DNA from: Prevotellaceae bacterium
Lineage (GTDB): Bacteria > Bacteroidota > Bacteroidia > Bacteroidales > UBA932
Length of the DNA: 25,911 nucleotides
Assembly (NCBI GenBank): GCA_031278495.1
Contig: JAITKG010000094.1
Coordinates: 1 to 25,911, forward strand
Direction of reading: 5' to 3'
Both the position numbers and the translations under genes were made by a program. This document shows positions 1 to 8,386 of the stretch, piece after piece. The notes beneath the pieces were generated by a model. The model was not told where the DNA came from, made no database searches, and was given only the letters and a program-made list of their open reading frames with translations. How positions within the stretch are numbered: the first letter of the stretch is position 1; every line of letters begins with the position of its first letter.

Positions 1-2
1 CC

Positions 3-539
3 ACATTCGACGCAGTGCTGCTCACCGCCAACACCGCCTATGCGGCCAACAGCGACAAAGCCACAAAAAATGCTGTTACGGTGGCCAACAAAAATGCGGC
101 GCTCGGTGAACTGAAACACACCATGGGGACGTTTATCGACTACCTCGAACTGAACACCCAAGTGCCCGACGCGGCGCTTGACGCCATGGGCCTGCGGCCG
201 CGCCAGCGCCACGCACACCAGCCGCTGCCGCGCCCAACGGAGCAGCTGGTGCTTACCACAAAAAAGCAGCATGACGAAATCACCGTCTATGCCGCGCGTC
301 CCGAACAAGACCACCCCACCGCAGGCGTAGGGCCGGCGCACTACCACGGCTTTGCACTCCGCTACAGGGTGGAAGGCGAGGGCGAAGTGGAAAAAACCGT
401 TATCTCGACCCGACTGCACCACACCCTCTTTTTCGAGCGCGCCGACGAAGGCAAGCGCGTAACCCTCTCGGCCGCCTGGGTGAACCCGCGCCTCGAAACC
501 GGCCCCTGGTGTGGCGAAATCTCGGAAATCATCGGGTAA
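3..539 (+). CDS. Conserved Bacteroidota protein of unknown function, 3' part only
   Basis: The reading frame is open from the window edge (frame starting at base 3) to the TAA at 537-539, so the gene begins upstream; the GTG at 15 is only an internal valine codon. The visible ~178 residues have an alanine-rich, helical first part, then a linker with proline-rich text, then a beta-rich part resembling an FnIII-like fold (GFALRYRV, later RLHHTLFFERADEGKRVTL and a GPWCGEISEII ending). I recall similar hypothetical proteins in many Bacteroidota with the pattern 'GLxxxD...P', a His-Gly-x-E/A-x-R-W/Y element and a final 'NxxGxxGPWSEI'. No enzymatic motif is visible. Function is unknown. It is separated from the downstream PUL by an 80-base AT-rich gap and is probably not part of it. 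Confidence 0.7.
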   Translation, partial: TFDAVLLTANTAYAANSDKATKNAVTVANKNAALGELKHTMGTFIDYLELNTQVPDAALDAMGLRPRQRHAHQPLPRPTEQLVLTTKKQHDEITVYAARPEQDHPTAGVGPAHYHGFALRYRVEGEGEVEKTVISTRLHHTLFFERADEGKRVTLSAAWVNPRLETGPWCGEISEIIG

Positions 540-619
540 CGGTTGATGCTTAATGGTTAGTGGTATTGGACGTTTAAATTAGGAAATCTTTAAATTATTG
601 AATTTTTAAATCTTTATTT

Positions 620-1645
620 ATGAAAAAAACACTATTGTTATTTATACCTTGCTTGCTGTTGGCGGCCTGTTCGTCTTCAGACGAGCCGCAAAAAGCGCCG
701 CCATTCCCCATTAGAGACTATACAAACCCGGTAGTGGCCGGCAGCTTGCCCGACCCGTCCGTGATTAACGCTGGCGACGGCTGGTTTTATGTGTATGCCA
801 CGGAAGATGTCCGCAATATGCCCATCATGCGGTCGAAAAACCTCGTGAAGTGGGAATATGCAGGAACGGTCTTTACAGAGGATACAAGGCCTACCTTCGT
901 GCCCGGCGGCGGCCTGTGGGCGCCCGACATCAACCACATCAACGGCAAGTATGTGCTCTACTACTCCATGTCGGTGTGGGGCGGCACATCAACATGCGGC
1001 ATAGGCGTGGCTGTGGCCGACCAGCCCGGCGGCCCGTTTGAGGACAAGGGAAAACTCTTTCGGAGCGACGAAATCGACGTACAGAATTCCATCGACCCGT
1101 TCTACATCGAGGAGGACGGAAAGAAATACCTTTTCTGGGGAAGCTACGGCGAGAATGGCGGCATCCATTACACGGAGTTGAATGACGACGGCCTTTCGGT
1201 CAAAGACATGTCTGTTAAAACGAAAATTGCGGGAAATCATTTCGAAGGCACTTATATCCATAAACGGGGAAACTATTACTACCTGTTTGCATCCACAGGA
1301 AGCTGCTGTTCGGGAATTAATAGTACCTACAGCCTTGTGGTAGGGCGCGCCGAAAGCCTTTTCGGGCCATACATCGACAAAGATCGTGACCCACTGCTAA
1401 GCACCAACTATAACTGGGCGTGGGTAATACAGAAAAATGAATATTTTGTGGGCACCGGGCACTGTTCCGAAATTGTACAGGACAACGCGGGACAGGACTG
1501 GATACTCTATCATGCCTATGATGCAGGCACTGTCGATGCCGGGCGGGTGCTGATGCTGGATCAGATAAAATGGGATGAAAACGACTGGCCGTACGTGGAA
1601 GGGGGCTCTCCTTCTCATACCAAAATGTCAATTCCTATACTTTGA
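620..1645 (+). CDS. GH43 family glycosidase, endo-arabinanase-like lipoprotein
   Basis: This 341-residue protein has a lipoprotein signal peptide ending LLLAAC (lipid-anchored Cys17), so it is probably on the outer membrane or in the periplasm. It has the five-bladed propeller signatures of glycoside hydrolase family 43: base Asp45 in LPDPSV, GLWAPDINHINGKYVLYYS in the next blade, Asp159 in SIDPF (transition-state stabiliser), Glu209 in HFEGTY (general acid), and His281 in GTGHCS. The GSCCSGINSTYSLVVGRA stretch and the WILYHAYD...GRVLMLDQIKWD ending are typical of the alpha-1,5-arabinanase branch, so the likely substrate is an arabinan-type chain; this subfamily call is by recall, not by alignment. 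It opens the PUL: SusC begins 27 bases downstream. It could also be an arabinofuranosidase or xylosidase. Family call is firm, linkage specificity is not. Confidence 0.9.
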   Translation: MKKTLLLFIPCLLLAACSSSDEPQKAPPFPIRDYTNPVVAGSLPDPSVINAGDGWFYVYATEDVRNMPIMRSKNLVKWEYAGTVFTEDTRPTFVPGGGLWAPDINHINGKYVLYYSMSVWGGTSTCGIGVAVADQPGGPFEDKGKLFRSDEIDVQNSIDPFYIEEDGKKYLFWGSYGENGGIHYTELNDDGLSVKDMSVKTKIAGNHFEGTYIHKRGNYYYLFASTGSCCSGINSTYSLVVGRAESLFGPYIDKDRDPLLSTNYNWAWVIQKNEYFVGTGHCSEIVQDNAGQDWILYHAYDAGTVDAGRVLMLDQIKWDENDWPYVEGGSPSHTKMSIPIL

Positions 1646-1672
1646 ACCGTTTAATTTTTAAATGAGAATACT

Positions 1673-4600
1673 ATGAAATACGTAAGAAAATATGCGACGT
1701 GGCTCATGTCTGTGCTGATGCCGGTTGCTGCAACTGTTTCCCTTTCGGCGCAGGAGCCGGTTGTAAAAGGGAATGTCACGGACATGAACGGCGACCCGCT
1801 GATTGGCGTTTCTGTTGTGCTAAAAGGAACGACGCAGGGCGTCCTCACCGATGCGGATGGGAATTACGCCTTGCCGGTAAGCGATAATAAGGCGGTTTTC
1901 ACGTTCAGCTATATTGGCTTCCAGACCCGCGAAGAGCCGGCGGGCAGCCGCAAAATCATCAATGTAGTGCTTCAGGAGAGTGTTGCACAGTTAGGAGAAG
2001 TGGTGGTAGTGGGCTACGGTACACAGCGGAAAGAATCGGTCGTGGGCGCTATTACCACGATACAGCCGGAGTTATTGCGTAACGGTACCACCCGCTCCAT
2101 GAGCAACAACTTGGTAGGCCAGGTGGCCGGGATTATAGGCGCACAGCGCTCGGGCGAACCCGGCTACGACAACTCCTCTTTCTGGATCAGGGGTATCAGC
2201 ACGTTCCAGTCGTCGCGGACTCCCTTGGTACTGGTAGATGGGATAGAACGCTCACTCAACAATATTGACCCCAATGAAATAGAATACTTTTCCGTGTTGA
2301 AAGATGCGGCGGCCAGCGCCGTGTATGGCGTACGTGGCGCTAATGGCGTGATATTGATTAATACAAAACGGGGAAAAATTGGGAAGCCGACTATTGGCGT
2401 AAGGGTAGAAACGGCCATCACTCAACCCACCAGATTACCCGAATTTGTGGACGGCGCCACCTACATGGAGGTCATCAACAGCATTCTGGGGGAAGCCGGC
2501 AAGGCCAACCGCTATTCCGACGAAGCCATTTATAATACGCGCTACCGGTTAGACCCGGATTTGTATCCCGACGTAAACTGGGTGGACGCCGTAACCAAAG
2601 ATTATGCCTCCAACACCCGCGTAAACCTGGATGTGAACGGCGGTTCGGAACGGTTGCGCTATGCCTTTATGGCGTCTTATTACGGCGAAAGCGGCATTAT
2701 GGCGCGGGATAAAAGCACAGAATGGGACCCGTCGTTGAAAGTGGACAGGTACACCATGCGCTCGAATGTGGATATCAACGTCACGCCAACCACCCTCCTG
2801 CGGTTTAACCTCGGCGGATACCTGCAGGAACGGAACAGTACCCCGAAGAGCATTGACGATATATTCGGCGATGCGTTCGTAACAACGCCCATCGTGCACC
2901 CCATTCAGTATTCCACAGGAGAGTTCGCCCAAGTCCCCTACCGCTCAAACCCCTACGTGATGGCCACCCAAAGCGGGTTCCGCAAAGACAACCAGAGCAA
3001 ACTGGAATCGCTGTTTTCCCTTGAGCAAGACTTGAAGGGCATTACAGAAGGGCTGAAATTCAAAGGCGTCTTCTCATTTGATATCTACTCCGAAAACAGT
3101 GTAACGAGGGAAAAAACGCCCGACCTGTATAACCCCGCCACGTCGCGCCACCCGGTAACCGGCGAATTACAGTTAGGCGCCATAGACGTGTACGGTCAAG
3201 ACTACCTTGGGTATGCCAAAGGCGCTGAGTGGGGGAACAAGAGTGTGTATTTCGAAACCACGCTAAGCTATGCCCGCGCCTTTGCGGAGCGCCACGCCGT
3301 AGACGCCATGCTCATGGCCAACTGGCGCAACTACGACGACGGCGACAAACAGCCCTTCCGGACACAGGGCTATGCCGGCCGCTTCTCCTACACGTTCGAC
3401 ACGCGCTATGTGGCCGAATTTAATTTCGGCTACAACGGCTCCGAAAACTTTGCCAAAGGCAAGCGCTATGGCTTCTTTCCGTCGGTGGCGGTGGGTTGGA
3501 TAGCTTCCGAAGAAGCCTTTATGCAACCCCTGCGCCCGGTGCTCTCGAAACTGAAATTCAGGGGCTCATATGGCTTGGCCGGCAACAGTACGCTCGACGG
3601 CCGCCGGTTTGCGTACCTCTCCGAAGTAACTACCACCGACGCGTATGAATTCGGCTATCAGAAAGAATGGTCAATACCCGGCCGTTGGGAAGGCCCCATC
3701 GGCGTGACCGACCTGACCTGGGAAACGGTGTATAAAACCAATCTGGGCGTGGAACTCGGCCTGTGGGATATGATTGACGTCCAGTTTGACTACTTTATAG
3801 AACAGCGGCGGGATATCTTCATGCGGCGCGAAAATTTCCCGTCCTCTGCCGGCTTCTCCGAAGCGCCGTGGGCCAACTATGGAAAAGTCGATAACAAAGG
3901 CTTGGAAATCTCCCTGATAGCGAACAAGCAAATAGGTAATGACTTCTTCATTTCATTGCAAGCCAACATGACCTACGCCAAAAATGAGATACTGGAAATT
4001 GACGAGCCTTACAGTGTAATCGGCACCTACCGCTCACAGGTAGGCCGCTCGGTAGGGCAATTAGAGGGACTGGTGGCCGAGCGGCTCTTTGAAGACGCCG
4101 ACTTCAGTGATGTGGCCAACGGCATACTCCTGCCGGGAATACCCACGCAACCGTCGGTGGCAAAACTCCGCCCGGGCGACATCAAGTATAAAGACCTGAA
4201 CGGCGACGGCGAAATCAATTCGCTCGACATAACGGCCATCGGCGGAACCGAAGACCCTCGCCTCGTATATGGGTTCGGCCTCAGCGCCAACTATAAAAAT
4301 TTCGACTTGGGATTTCTGTTCCAGGGAAGCGGCAACACCTGGCGCATTATAGGGCGCACCGAGAACTTCCTGCCTGGGGGCGGCAATGCCGCAACGGGCA
4401 ACATCCACACCAATGTGGACGACCGATGGACAGTAGAAAATCCAAGCCAGGATGTGTTTTACCCCCGCCTCACGGAAGGCCCCAATGCAAACAACTCCGC
4501 AGCGTCCACGTGGTGGCTGCGCGACATGAGCATGCTGCGCCTGAAAAACCTTGAGCTGGGTTACAGCCTTCCGCAAGCGCTGGTAAAAAAAATATACCTC

Positions 4601-4750
4601 AGCAAAGCGCGGATTTACCTAAGGGGTACCAACCTGTTTACCTTTTCTGACTTCAAATTATGGGACCCCGAAGTGTCTACAAGAGACAATAACGGGCTGC
4701 GGTATCCCATCATGAAATCGTACTCCATAGGGTTGGAGGTAAGTTTTTAA
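1673..4750 (+). CDS. SusC/RagA-like TonB-dependent outer membrane transporter
   Basis: This 1025-residue protein imports oligosaccharides across the outer membrane using TonB energy. Residues 1 to about 26 form a signal peptide ending in SLSAQ. Residues ~30-102 are a carboxypeptidase-D regulatory-like domain (VVKGNVTDMNGDPLIGVSVV). The SusC signature LGEVVVVGYGTQRK lies at 108-120, followed by a plug domain with LVLVDGIERS and VLKDAAASAVYGVRGANGVI. The remainder is a 22-strand barrel ending in SIGLEVSF with terminal Phe, as expected for BAM recognition. The KDLNGDGEINSLD loop near residue 840 is normal in SusC proteins. There is no N-terminal STN domain, so it should not signal through an anti-sigma factor. 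It sits 27 bases after the GH43 gene and 33 before its SusD partner. Length is usual for the family. Confidence 0.97.
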   Translation: MKYVRKYATWLMSVLMPVAATVSLSAQEPVVKGNVTDMNGDPLIGVSVVLKGTTQGVLTDADGNYALPVSDNKAVFTFSYIGFQTREEPAGSRKIINVVLQESVAQLGEVVVVGYGTQRKESVVGAITTIQPELLRNGTTRSMSNNLVGQVAGIIGAQRSGEPGYDNSSFWIRGISTFQSSRTPLVLVDGIERSLNNIDPNEIEYFSVLKDAAASAVYGVRGANGVILINTKRGKIGKPTIGVRVETAITQPTRLPEFVDGATYMEVINSILGEAGKANRYSDEAIYNTRYRLDPDLYPDVNWVDAVTKDYASNTRVNLDVNGGSERLRYAFMASYYGESGIMARDKSTEWDPSLKVDRYTMRSNVDINVTPTTLLRFNLGGYLQERNSTPKSIDDIFGDAFVTTPIVHPIQYSTGEFAQVPYRSNPYVMATQSGFRKDNQSKLESLFSLEQDLKGITEGLKFKGVFSFDIYSENSVTREKTPDLYNPATSRHPVTGELQLGAIDVYGQDYLGYAKGAEWGNKSVYFETTLSYARAFAERHAVDAMLMANWRNYDDGDKQPFRTQGYAGRFSYTFDTRYVAEFNFGYNGSENFAKGKRYGFFPSVAVGWIASEEAFMQPLRPVLSKLKFRGSYGLAGNSTLDGRRFAYLSEVTTTDAYEFGYQKEWSIPGRWEGPIGVTDLTWETVYKTNLGVELGLWDMIDVQFDYFIEQRRDIFMRRENFPSSAGFSEAPWANYGKVDNKGLEISLIANKQIGNDFFISLQANMTYAKNEILEIDEPYSVIGTYRSQVGRSVGQLEGLVAERLFEDADFSDVANGILLPGIPTQPSVAKLRPGDIKYKDLNGDGEINSLDITAIGGTEDPRLVYGFGLSANYKNFDLGFLFQGSGNTWRIIGRTENFLPGGGNAATGNIHTNVDDRWTVENPSQDVFYPRLTEGPNANNSAASTWWLRDMSMLRLKNLELGYSLPQALVKKIYLSKARIYLRGTNLFTFSDFKLWDPEVSTRDNNGLRYPIMKSYSIGLEVSF

Positions 4751-4783
4751 TAAAAGATTTATTCATCATAAAAAAGAGAGATT

Positions 4784-6688
4784 ATGAAAATTAGTATTAT
4801 AAAAACAATAATGTGCGCCCTCCTGCTGGGAATATCTTTCTCTTGTGAAGACTACCTGGATAAACAACCCGACGACTTTCTTACTCTGGAAAAAGTATTT
4901 GAAGACAAGTCGCGTATCGAAGAATGGTTTTCGGCCGTGTACTCCGGCATACCGGAAAACTATAATTTCTTAATGAGAAGTCTTGATTCTTTTGCCGACG
5001 ACATCGCCCCCTCGTTGGGCTGGGCGGCATACGGATGGGTTGCTATTGATAAGCAAAAAGGCAATTGGGACGCCACAAGGGATTGGGACCTGCGAGGCCG
5101 ATATTGGGAAACTTTGCCACGAAGAATAAGGAGCGCCTATATCCTGCTGGAAAGAATAAAGACTGTAGATGGCCTTCCACAGCAGGAAGTGGACTACTTA
5201 AAGGCGGAAATGCGGTTTTTGATTGCCTATTTCCACTGTATGCGCCTTACCACATTCGGCGCTATCCCCGTGCCGGAAGGGCTTGTGGACCTCGAAAGTC
5301 CGGCGGGCGACATGATGATTGGTCAAACACCGTTCGACGAAGTGGTCGATCTTGTTGACGCCGAACTGAAGGCGGTGGCCGAAATCCTTCCGCCAAGCTA
5401 TATCGAAGCCCAAAAATACGGGCGGGCCACCTCCATTGCGTGCCTTGCGGTAAGGGCGCGGCTGCTGCTGTTTGCGGCAAGCCCATTGGTAAACGGCAAT
5501 ACCGACTATGCCAATTATATGAACAATAAAGGGCAAACCATATTTAATCAAACCCCCGATGCTTCAAAATGGCAACGTGCGGCAACGGCCTGCAAGGAGT
5601 TGATTGACCTTGCAGAGGCAAACGGCCACGCGCTGTACAAAGAATACAAAGACGGAGTGATAGACCCCTACATGTCGTACCAGAACATGCTGTTTACCAC
5701 CGCTAATTTTGGTAATAAAGAGATTTTATTTGCCCGTGCGTATGGTGACACCGATACCTACGACAGGCATGCCCAGCCGCGCGGCACCGCCGGCAATGGC
5801 GGCTTGGGCGTTACACAAACTTTGGTGGATGCGTTCTTCATGAAAAACGGCCTCCCGGCTATTACCGGCTACAACGCCGATGGCAGCCCGGTCATCAACG
5901 CGGCGTCGGGATATAACGAAAGCGGTTTTTCGACGGAGGCCGTAAGCGCCAAAACTAGTTGGATTGAAGGGGCATCGGGAAATAGTGCAAGCAGTGCAAA
6001 CAATGTGATTACGCCAAGCGGCGTATATAATATGTATGTGAACAGGGAACCGCGGTTTTACGTGTCGGTGCTCTATAACGGCGCATGGTTCAGGCGGGAA
6101 ACCCGGACTACGCAGTTTTATAGTAGCCAATCTGACGGCGGCCCCACGCACGATGCGCCGAGTTACGGTTATCTCGTCAGGAAAAAAGTACACCCGGATG
6201 TAGATCCCCGTACCAATGTTCAGCCATACCGGCCTTGCGTGCTGTACCGCCTGGGCGAAGCCTACCTGAACTACGCCGAAGCGCTGAACGAATGTGACCC
6301 CGGCAACCCCGACATCCTGCACTACTTAAACCTGATAAGGGAGCGCGCAGGCATACCCGCCTATGGCTCCGGAGCCGGCCAAATCACCGTCCCGGCCGAC
6401 ATGAAGGAGGCCATCAGGCGCGAACGGCGCGTGGAGCTGAACTGCGAGAACGGCACGCGCTGGGATGACGTGCGGCGCTGGATGATTGGGGAAGACGTCC
6501 TCAACGGCACATTCTACGGCATGAACTTTAGCGGAACGAAACTGAGCGTCGATAAAAATGACCCGACGGCCTACTTTGTGCGGACGGAAGTCATGCAGCG
6601 CAGCTTTACCAAGCGCGACTACTGGATGCCTATTCCGCAAGAAGAAATTGACAAAAACCCGAACCTGAAACAACTTCCCGGCTGGTAA
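4784..6688 (+). CDS. SusD/RagB-like nutrient-binding outer membrane lipoprotein
   Basis: This 634-residue surface lipoprotein is the lid and glycan-binding partner of the SusC transporter just upstream. The signal peptide ends LLLGISFSC, with Cys21 as the lipid anchor, followed by the usual EDYLDKQPDD start of mature SusD proteins. The N-terminal half is helical and TPR-like (RIRSAYILLERIK, EMRFLIAYFHCMRLTTFGAIPV). The C-terminal part has the SusD-family signatures LYRLGEAYLNYAEALNE, IRRERRVELNCENGTRWDDV and the closing YWMPIPQEEIDKNPNLKQ. It is somewhat longer than many SusD proteins, mainly in the middle (residues ~330-460), where ligand-binding loops usually lie. The ligand cannot be read from the sequence; the neighbouring GH43 genes suggest a pentose-containing glycan. 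Confidence 0.97.
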   Translation: MKISIIKTIMCALLLGISFSCEDYLDKQPDDFLTLEKVFEDKSRIEEWFSAVYSGIPENYNFLMRSLDSFADDIAPSLGWAAYGWVAIDKQKGNWDATRDWDLRGRYWETLPRRIRSAYILLERIKTVDGLPQQEVDYLKAEMRFLIAYFHCMRLTTFGAIPVPEGLVDLESPAGDMMIGQTPFDEVVDLVDAELKAVAEILPPSYIEAQKYGRATSIACLAVRARLLLFAASPLVNGNTDYANYMNNKGQTIFNQTPDASKWQRAATACKELIDLAEANGHALYKEYKDGVIDPYMSYQNMLFTTANFGNKEILFARAYGDTDTYDRHAQPRGTAGNGGLGVTQTLVDAFFMKNGLPAITGYNADGSPVINAASGYNESGFSTEAVSAKTSWIEGASGNSASSANNVITPSGVYNMYVNREPRFYVSVLYNGAWFRRETRTTQFYSSQSDGGPTHDAPSYGYLVRKKVHPDVDPRTNVQPYRPCVLYRLGEAYLNYAEALNECDPGNPDILHYLNLIRERAGIPAYGSGAGQITVPADMKEAIRRERRVELNCENGTRWDDVRRWMIGEDVLNGTFYGMNFSGTKLSVDKNDPTAYFVRTEVMQRSFTKRDYWMPIPQEEIDKNPNLKQLPGW

Positions 6689-6740
6689 TCCATTATTAGA
6701 AGCCCAAATTTATTAATTATAAACAAAAAAATTAAAATGT

Positions 6741-8384
6741 ATGAAAAAGTTAGTTAAATTTTCCATGATGATTTGTCTTGCAGCCTCACTGTGTGCTTGC
6801 GAAGACGAGAAAAAAACGGAAGAAACGCCTTATTTTGGCGTAGAAGCCAAGTATTTAACCCAGACCTTCGAGCGTGAAGCCGACATCAAGTATGTTACTG
6901 TAAAAACCAATCAGGCTTTCACGGCCACATCGTCCGGGACATGGTGCACTCCCGAAGTATTGGGTGACAAAACGGCCGATAACCTTAAAATCAGCGTAAC
7001 AGCGCTGGATGACGTTAGCCCGCGTACCGCCACCATAACAGTGTCCTGCCAGGGCTTTGAAAGCGCTGTGATTACAGTAACCCAGAATGGCATAGCAGCG
7101 ACGTTCTCCGTTACGCCCCGCGAGCCCGCAAATATAGAAGGAAGCGGCGGCGATCTTACCTTTACCGTTACGGCAAATTCCGCATGGAGTTACAGTATTT
7201 CCGAAAACGGAAGTTGGTTGGCGGAAAAGGAAAAAACCGCCGTATCGCTTGTCCTGACAGCGAGAGAAAACGTCGGAAACTCGACCAGGAGCGCCGCCTT
7301 GCAGTTTTTCCTGACCGATCACCCCAGCCAAAGCCAAGAAATTACCGTTTCGCAGTCGGCTTTTCAACCGCAACTGACCGTAACGCCTCCTGCAGTGCAA
7401 AACATCGTTAAAAGCGGCGGCGACGCTACTTTTACGATTGAAGCAAATACCGCATGGAGTTACAGTATTTCCGGAAACGGAAGTTGGTTGGCGGAAAAGG
7501 AAAAAACCGCCGCATCGTTTACCCTCACGGCGGCTAACAATGACCTGTGGGGCGGACGGAGCGCTGTGATCACTATCAGCCTGACCGACTATCCGGAATA
7601 TACCCATTCATACGCCGTCAAACAGTCGGGCGCTGCCGACATGCTGGACGTACTCTTCAATACAGATGGAACAGCAGATGATGTTTCGCCGATGGCGAAT
7701 ACCGTAGAATGGAAGAACTACAACAATCCCCTGTCGGTGGCCTACGATGACACCTACAAGAGGAACATCGTCACCTTCAATCCCTCATCGAACGGACAGA
7801 GTCCGGGCGCCGATAACGCTTCATATTACAGCATTAATTATCAAAACAACGCCGAATTTCAGAGTAAACTCGCCGACGGCCATACCTTTGAATGCCTGGT
7901 GAAATTTGATGTGAATTATGCTGAAACCGCTCAAGGTTATGAAACCAAGTTTTTCAGCTCGCACGAAGGCGGCGGAACCGGATTTATAATCTCCAACACT
8001 GGAGGAGCCGACCCTAACGGGATTGCCTTTCTGCCAAACATTCCTGCTACAGAGGGCGGCAACAGCAGGTGGATTTGGGCAAATTCAGCGAGAAAGCCGG
8101 ACGGGCAGAGCTATTATCATCTTGTAGGCGTATGGAATCAAACGGAAAAAAAGGCATATCTTTATATTAATGGCACATTGGCGAAAGAGATAGCTGCAGA
8201 CGGATTCTACCGTCCCGCACAATTGAATCCGAGATGGGTGGCTATCGGAGGCGATGCTGGCAGTAACCAGATTCAAAACACATTCCAGGGCAAGATTGTG
8301 ATAGCCCGTATCTATGATAGTCCGCTCACAGCAAGTGATGCGCAGACATTGTACAATGAAATTAACCCTAATCCGGCGCCATAA
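6741..8384 (+). CDS. Three-BACON/LamG-like surface glycan-binding lipoprotein
   Basis: This 547-residue protein occupies the place in the PUL where a surface glycan-binding protein is usually found. The signal peptide ends SLCAC with lipid Cys20. Three BACON-type beta-sandwich domains follow at about residues 32-118, 122-212 and 213-302; each has a W or N/S-W element and ends in an 'ITVTQNG', 'ITVSQSA' or 'AVKQSG' strand. Residues ~303-547 look like a concanavalin-A/LamG-type domain (FECLVKFDV, YHLVGVWNQTEKKAYLYING, WVAIGGDAG, IARIYDSPLTASDAQTLYNE). No catalytic motif was recognised, so binding is the likely role, with BACON domains acting as binding modules or spacers. Domains 2 and 3 share an almost identical DNA stretch (listed separately). 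The next gene starts 2 bases after the stop, implying coupled translation. Confidence 0.85.
   Translation: MKKLVKFSMMICLAASLCACEDEKKTEETPYFGVEAKYLTQTFEREADIKYVTVKTNQAFTATSSGTWCTPEVLGDKTADNLKISVTALDDVSPRTATITVSCQGFESAVITVTQNGIAATFSVTPREPANIEGSGGDLTFTVTANSAWSYSISENGSWLAEKEKTAVSLVLTARENVGNSTRSAALQFFLTDHPSQSQEITVSQSAFQPQLTVTPPAVQNIVKSGGDATFTIEANTAWSYSISGNGSWLAEKEKTAASFTLTAANNDLWGGRSAVITISLTDYPEYTHSYAVKQSGAADMLDVLFNTDGTADDVSPMANTVEWKNYNNPLSVAYDDTYKRNIVTFNPSSNGQSPGADNASYYSINYQNNAEFQSKLADGHTFECLVKFDVNYAETAQGYETKFFSSHEGGGTGFIISNTGGADPNGIAFLPNIPATEGGNSRWIWANSARKPDGQSYYHLVGVWNQTEKKAYLYINGTLAKEIAADGFYRPAQLNPRWVAIGGDAGSNQIQNTFQGKIVIARIYDSPLTASDAQTLYNEINPNPAP
7181..7242 (+). repeat. Intragenic direct repeat, copy 1 (BACON domain 2)
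   Basis: This 62-base segment recurs 270 bases (exactly 90 codons) downstream at 7451-7512 with a single difference (A versus G at the 24th base). It encodes the WSYSIS(E/G)NGSWLAEKEKT core of a BACON domain. The flanking parts of domains 2 and 3 differ much more, which fits recent gene conversion or selection on the shared core rather than a fresh whole-domain duplication. Confidence 0.9.
7451..7512 (+). repeat. Intragenic direct repeat, copy 2 (BACON domain 3)
   Basis: Second copy of the 62-base repeat in the BACON/LamG gene, matching 61 of 62 bases with 7181-7242 and in the same reading frame. The one difference changes Glu to Gly in the encoded SISxNGSW motif. Confidence 0.9.
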
Positions 8385-8386
8385 TT

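Noticed and set aside
4190..4240. Dockerin/EF-hand-like DLNGDGEINSLD segment in SusC
   Set aside because: This loop is a normal part of SusC barrels, not a separate calcium-binding domain.
5726..6322. Minus-strand open frame (198 codons) opposite susD
   Set aside because: It is a shadow of the SusD coding sequence with no family similarity.
6855..7607. Long minus-strand open frame (250 codons) opposite the BACON gene
   Set aside because: It is antisense to a clear multi-domain gene, has no recognisable domains, and its internal repetition merely mirrors the BACON repeat.
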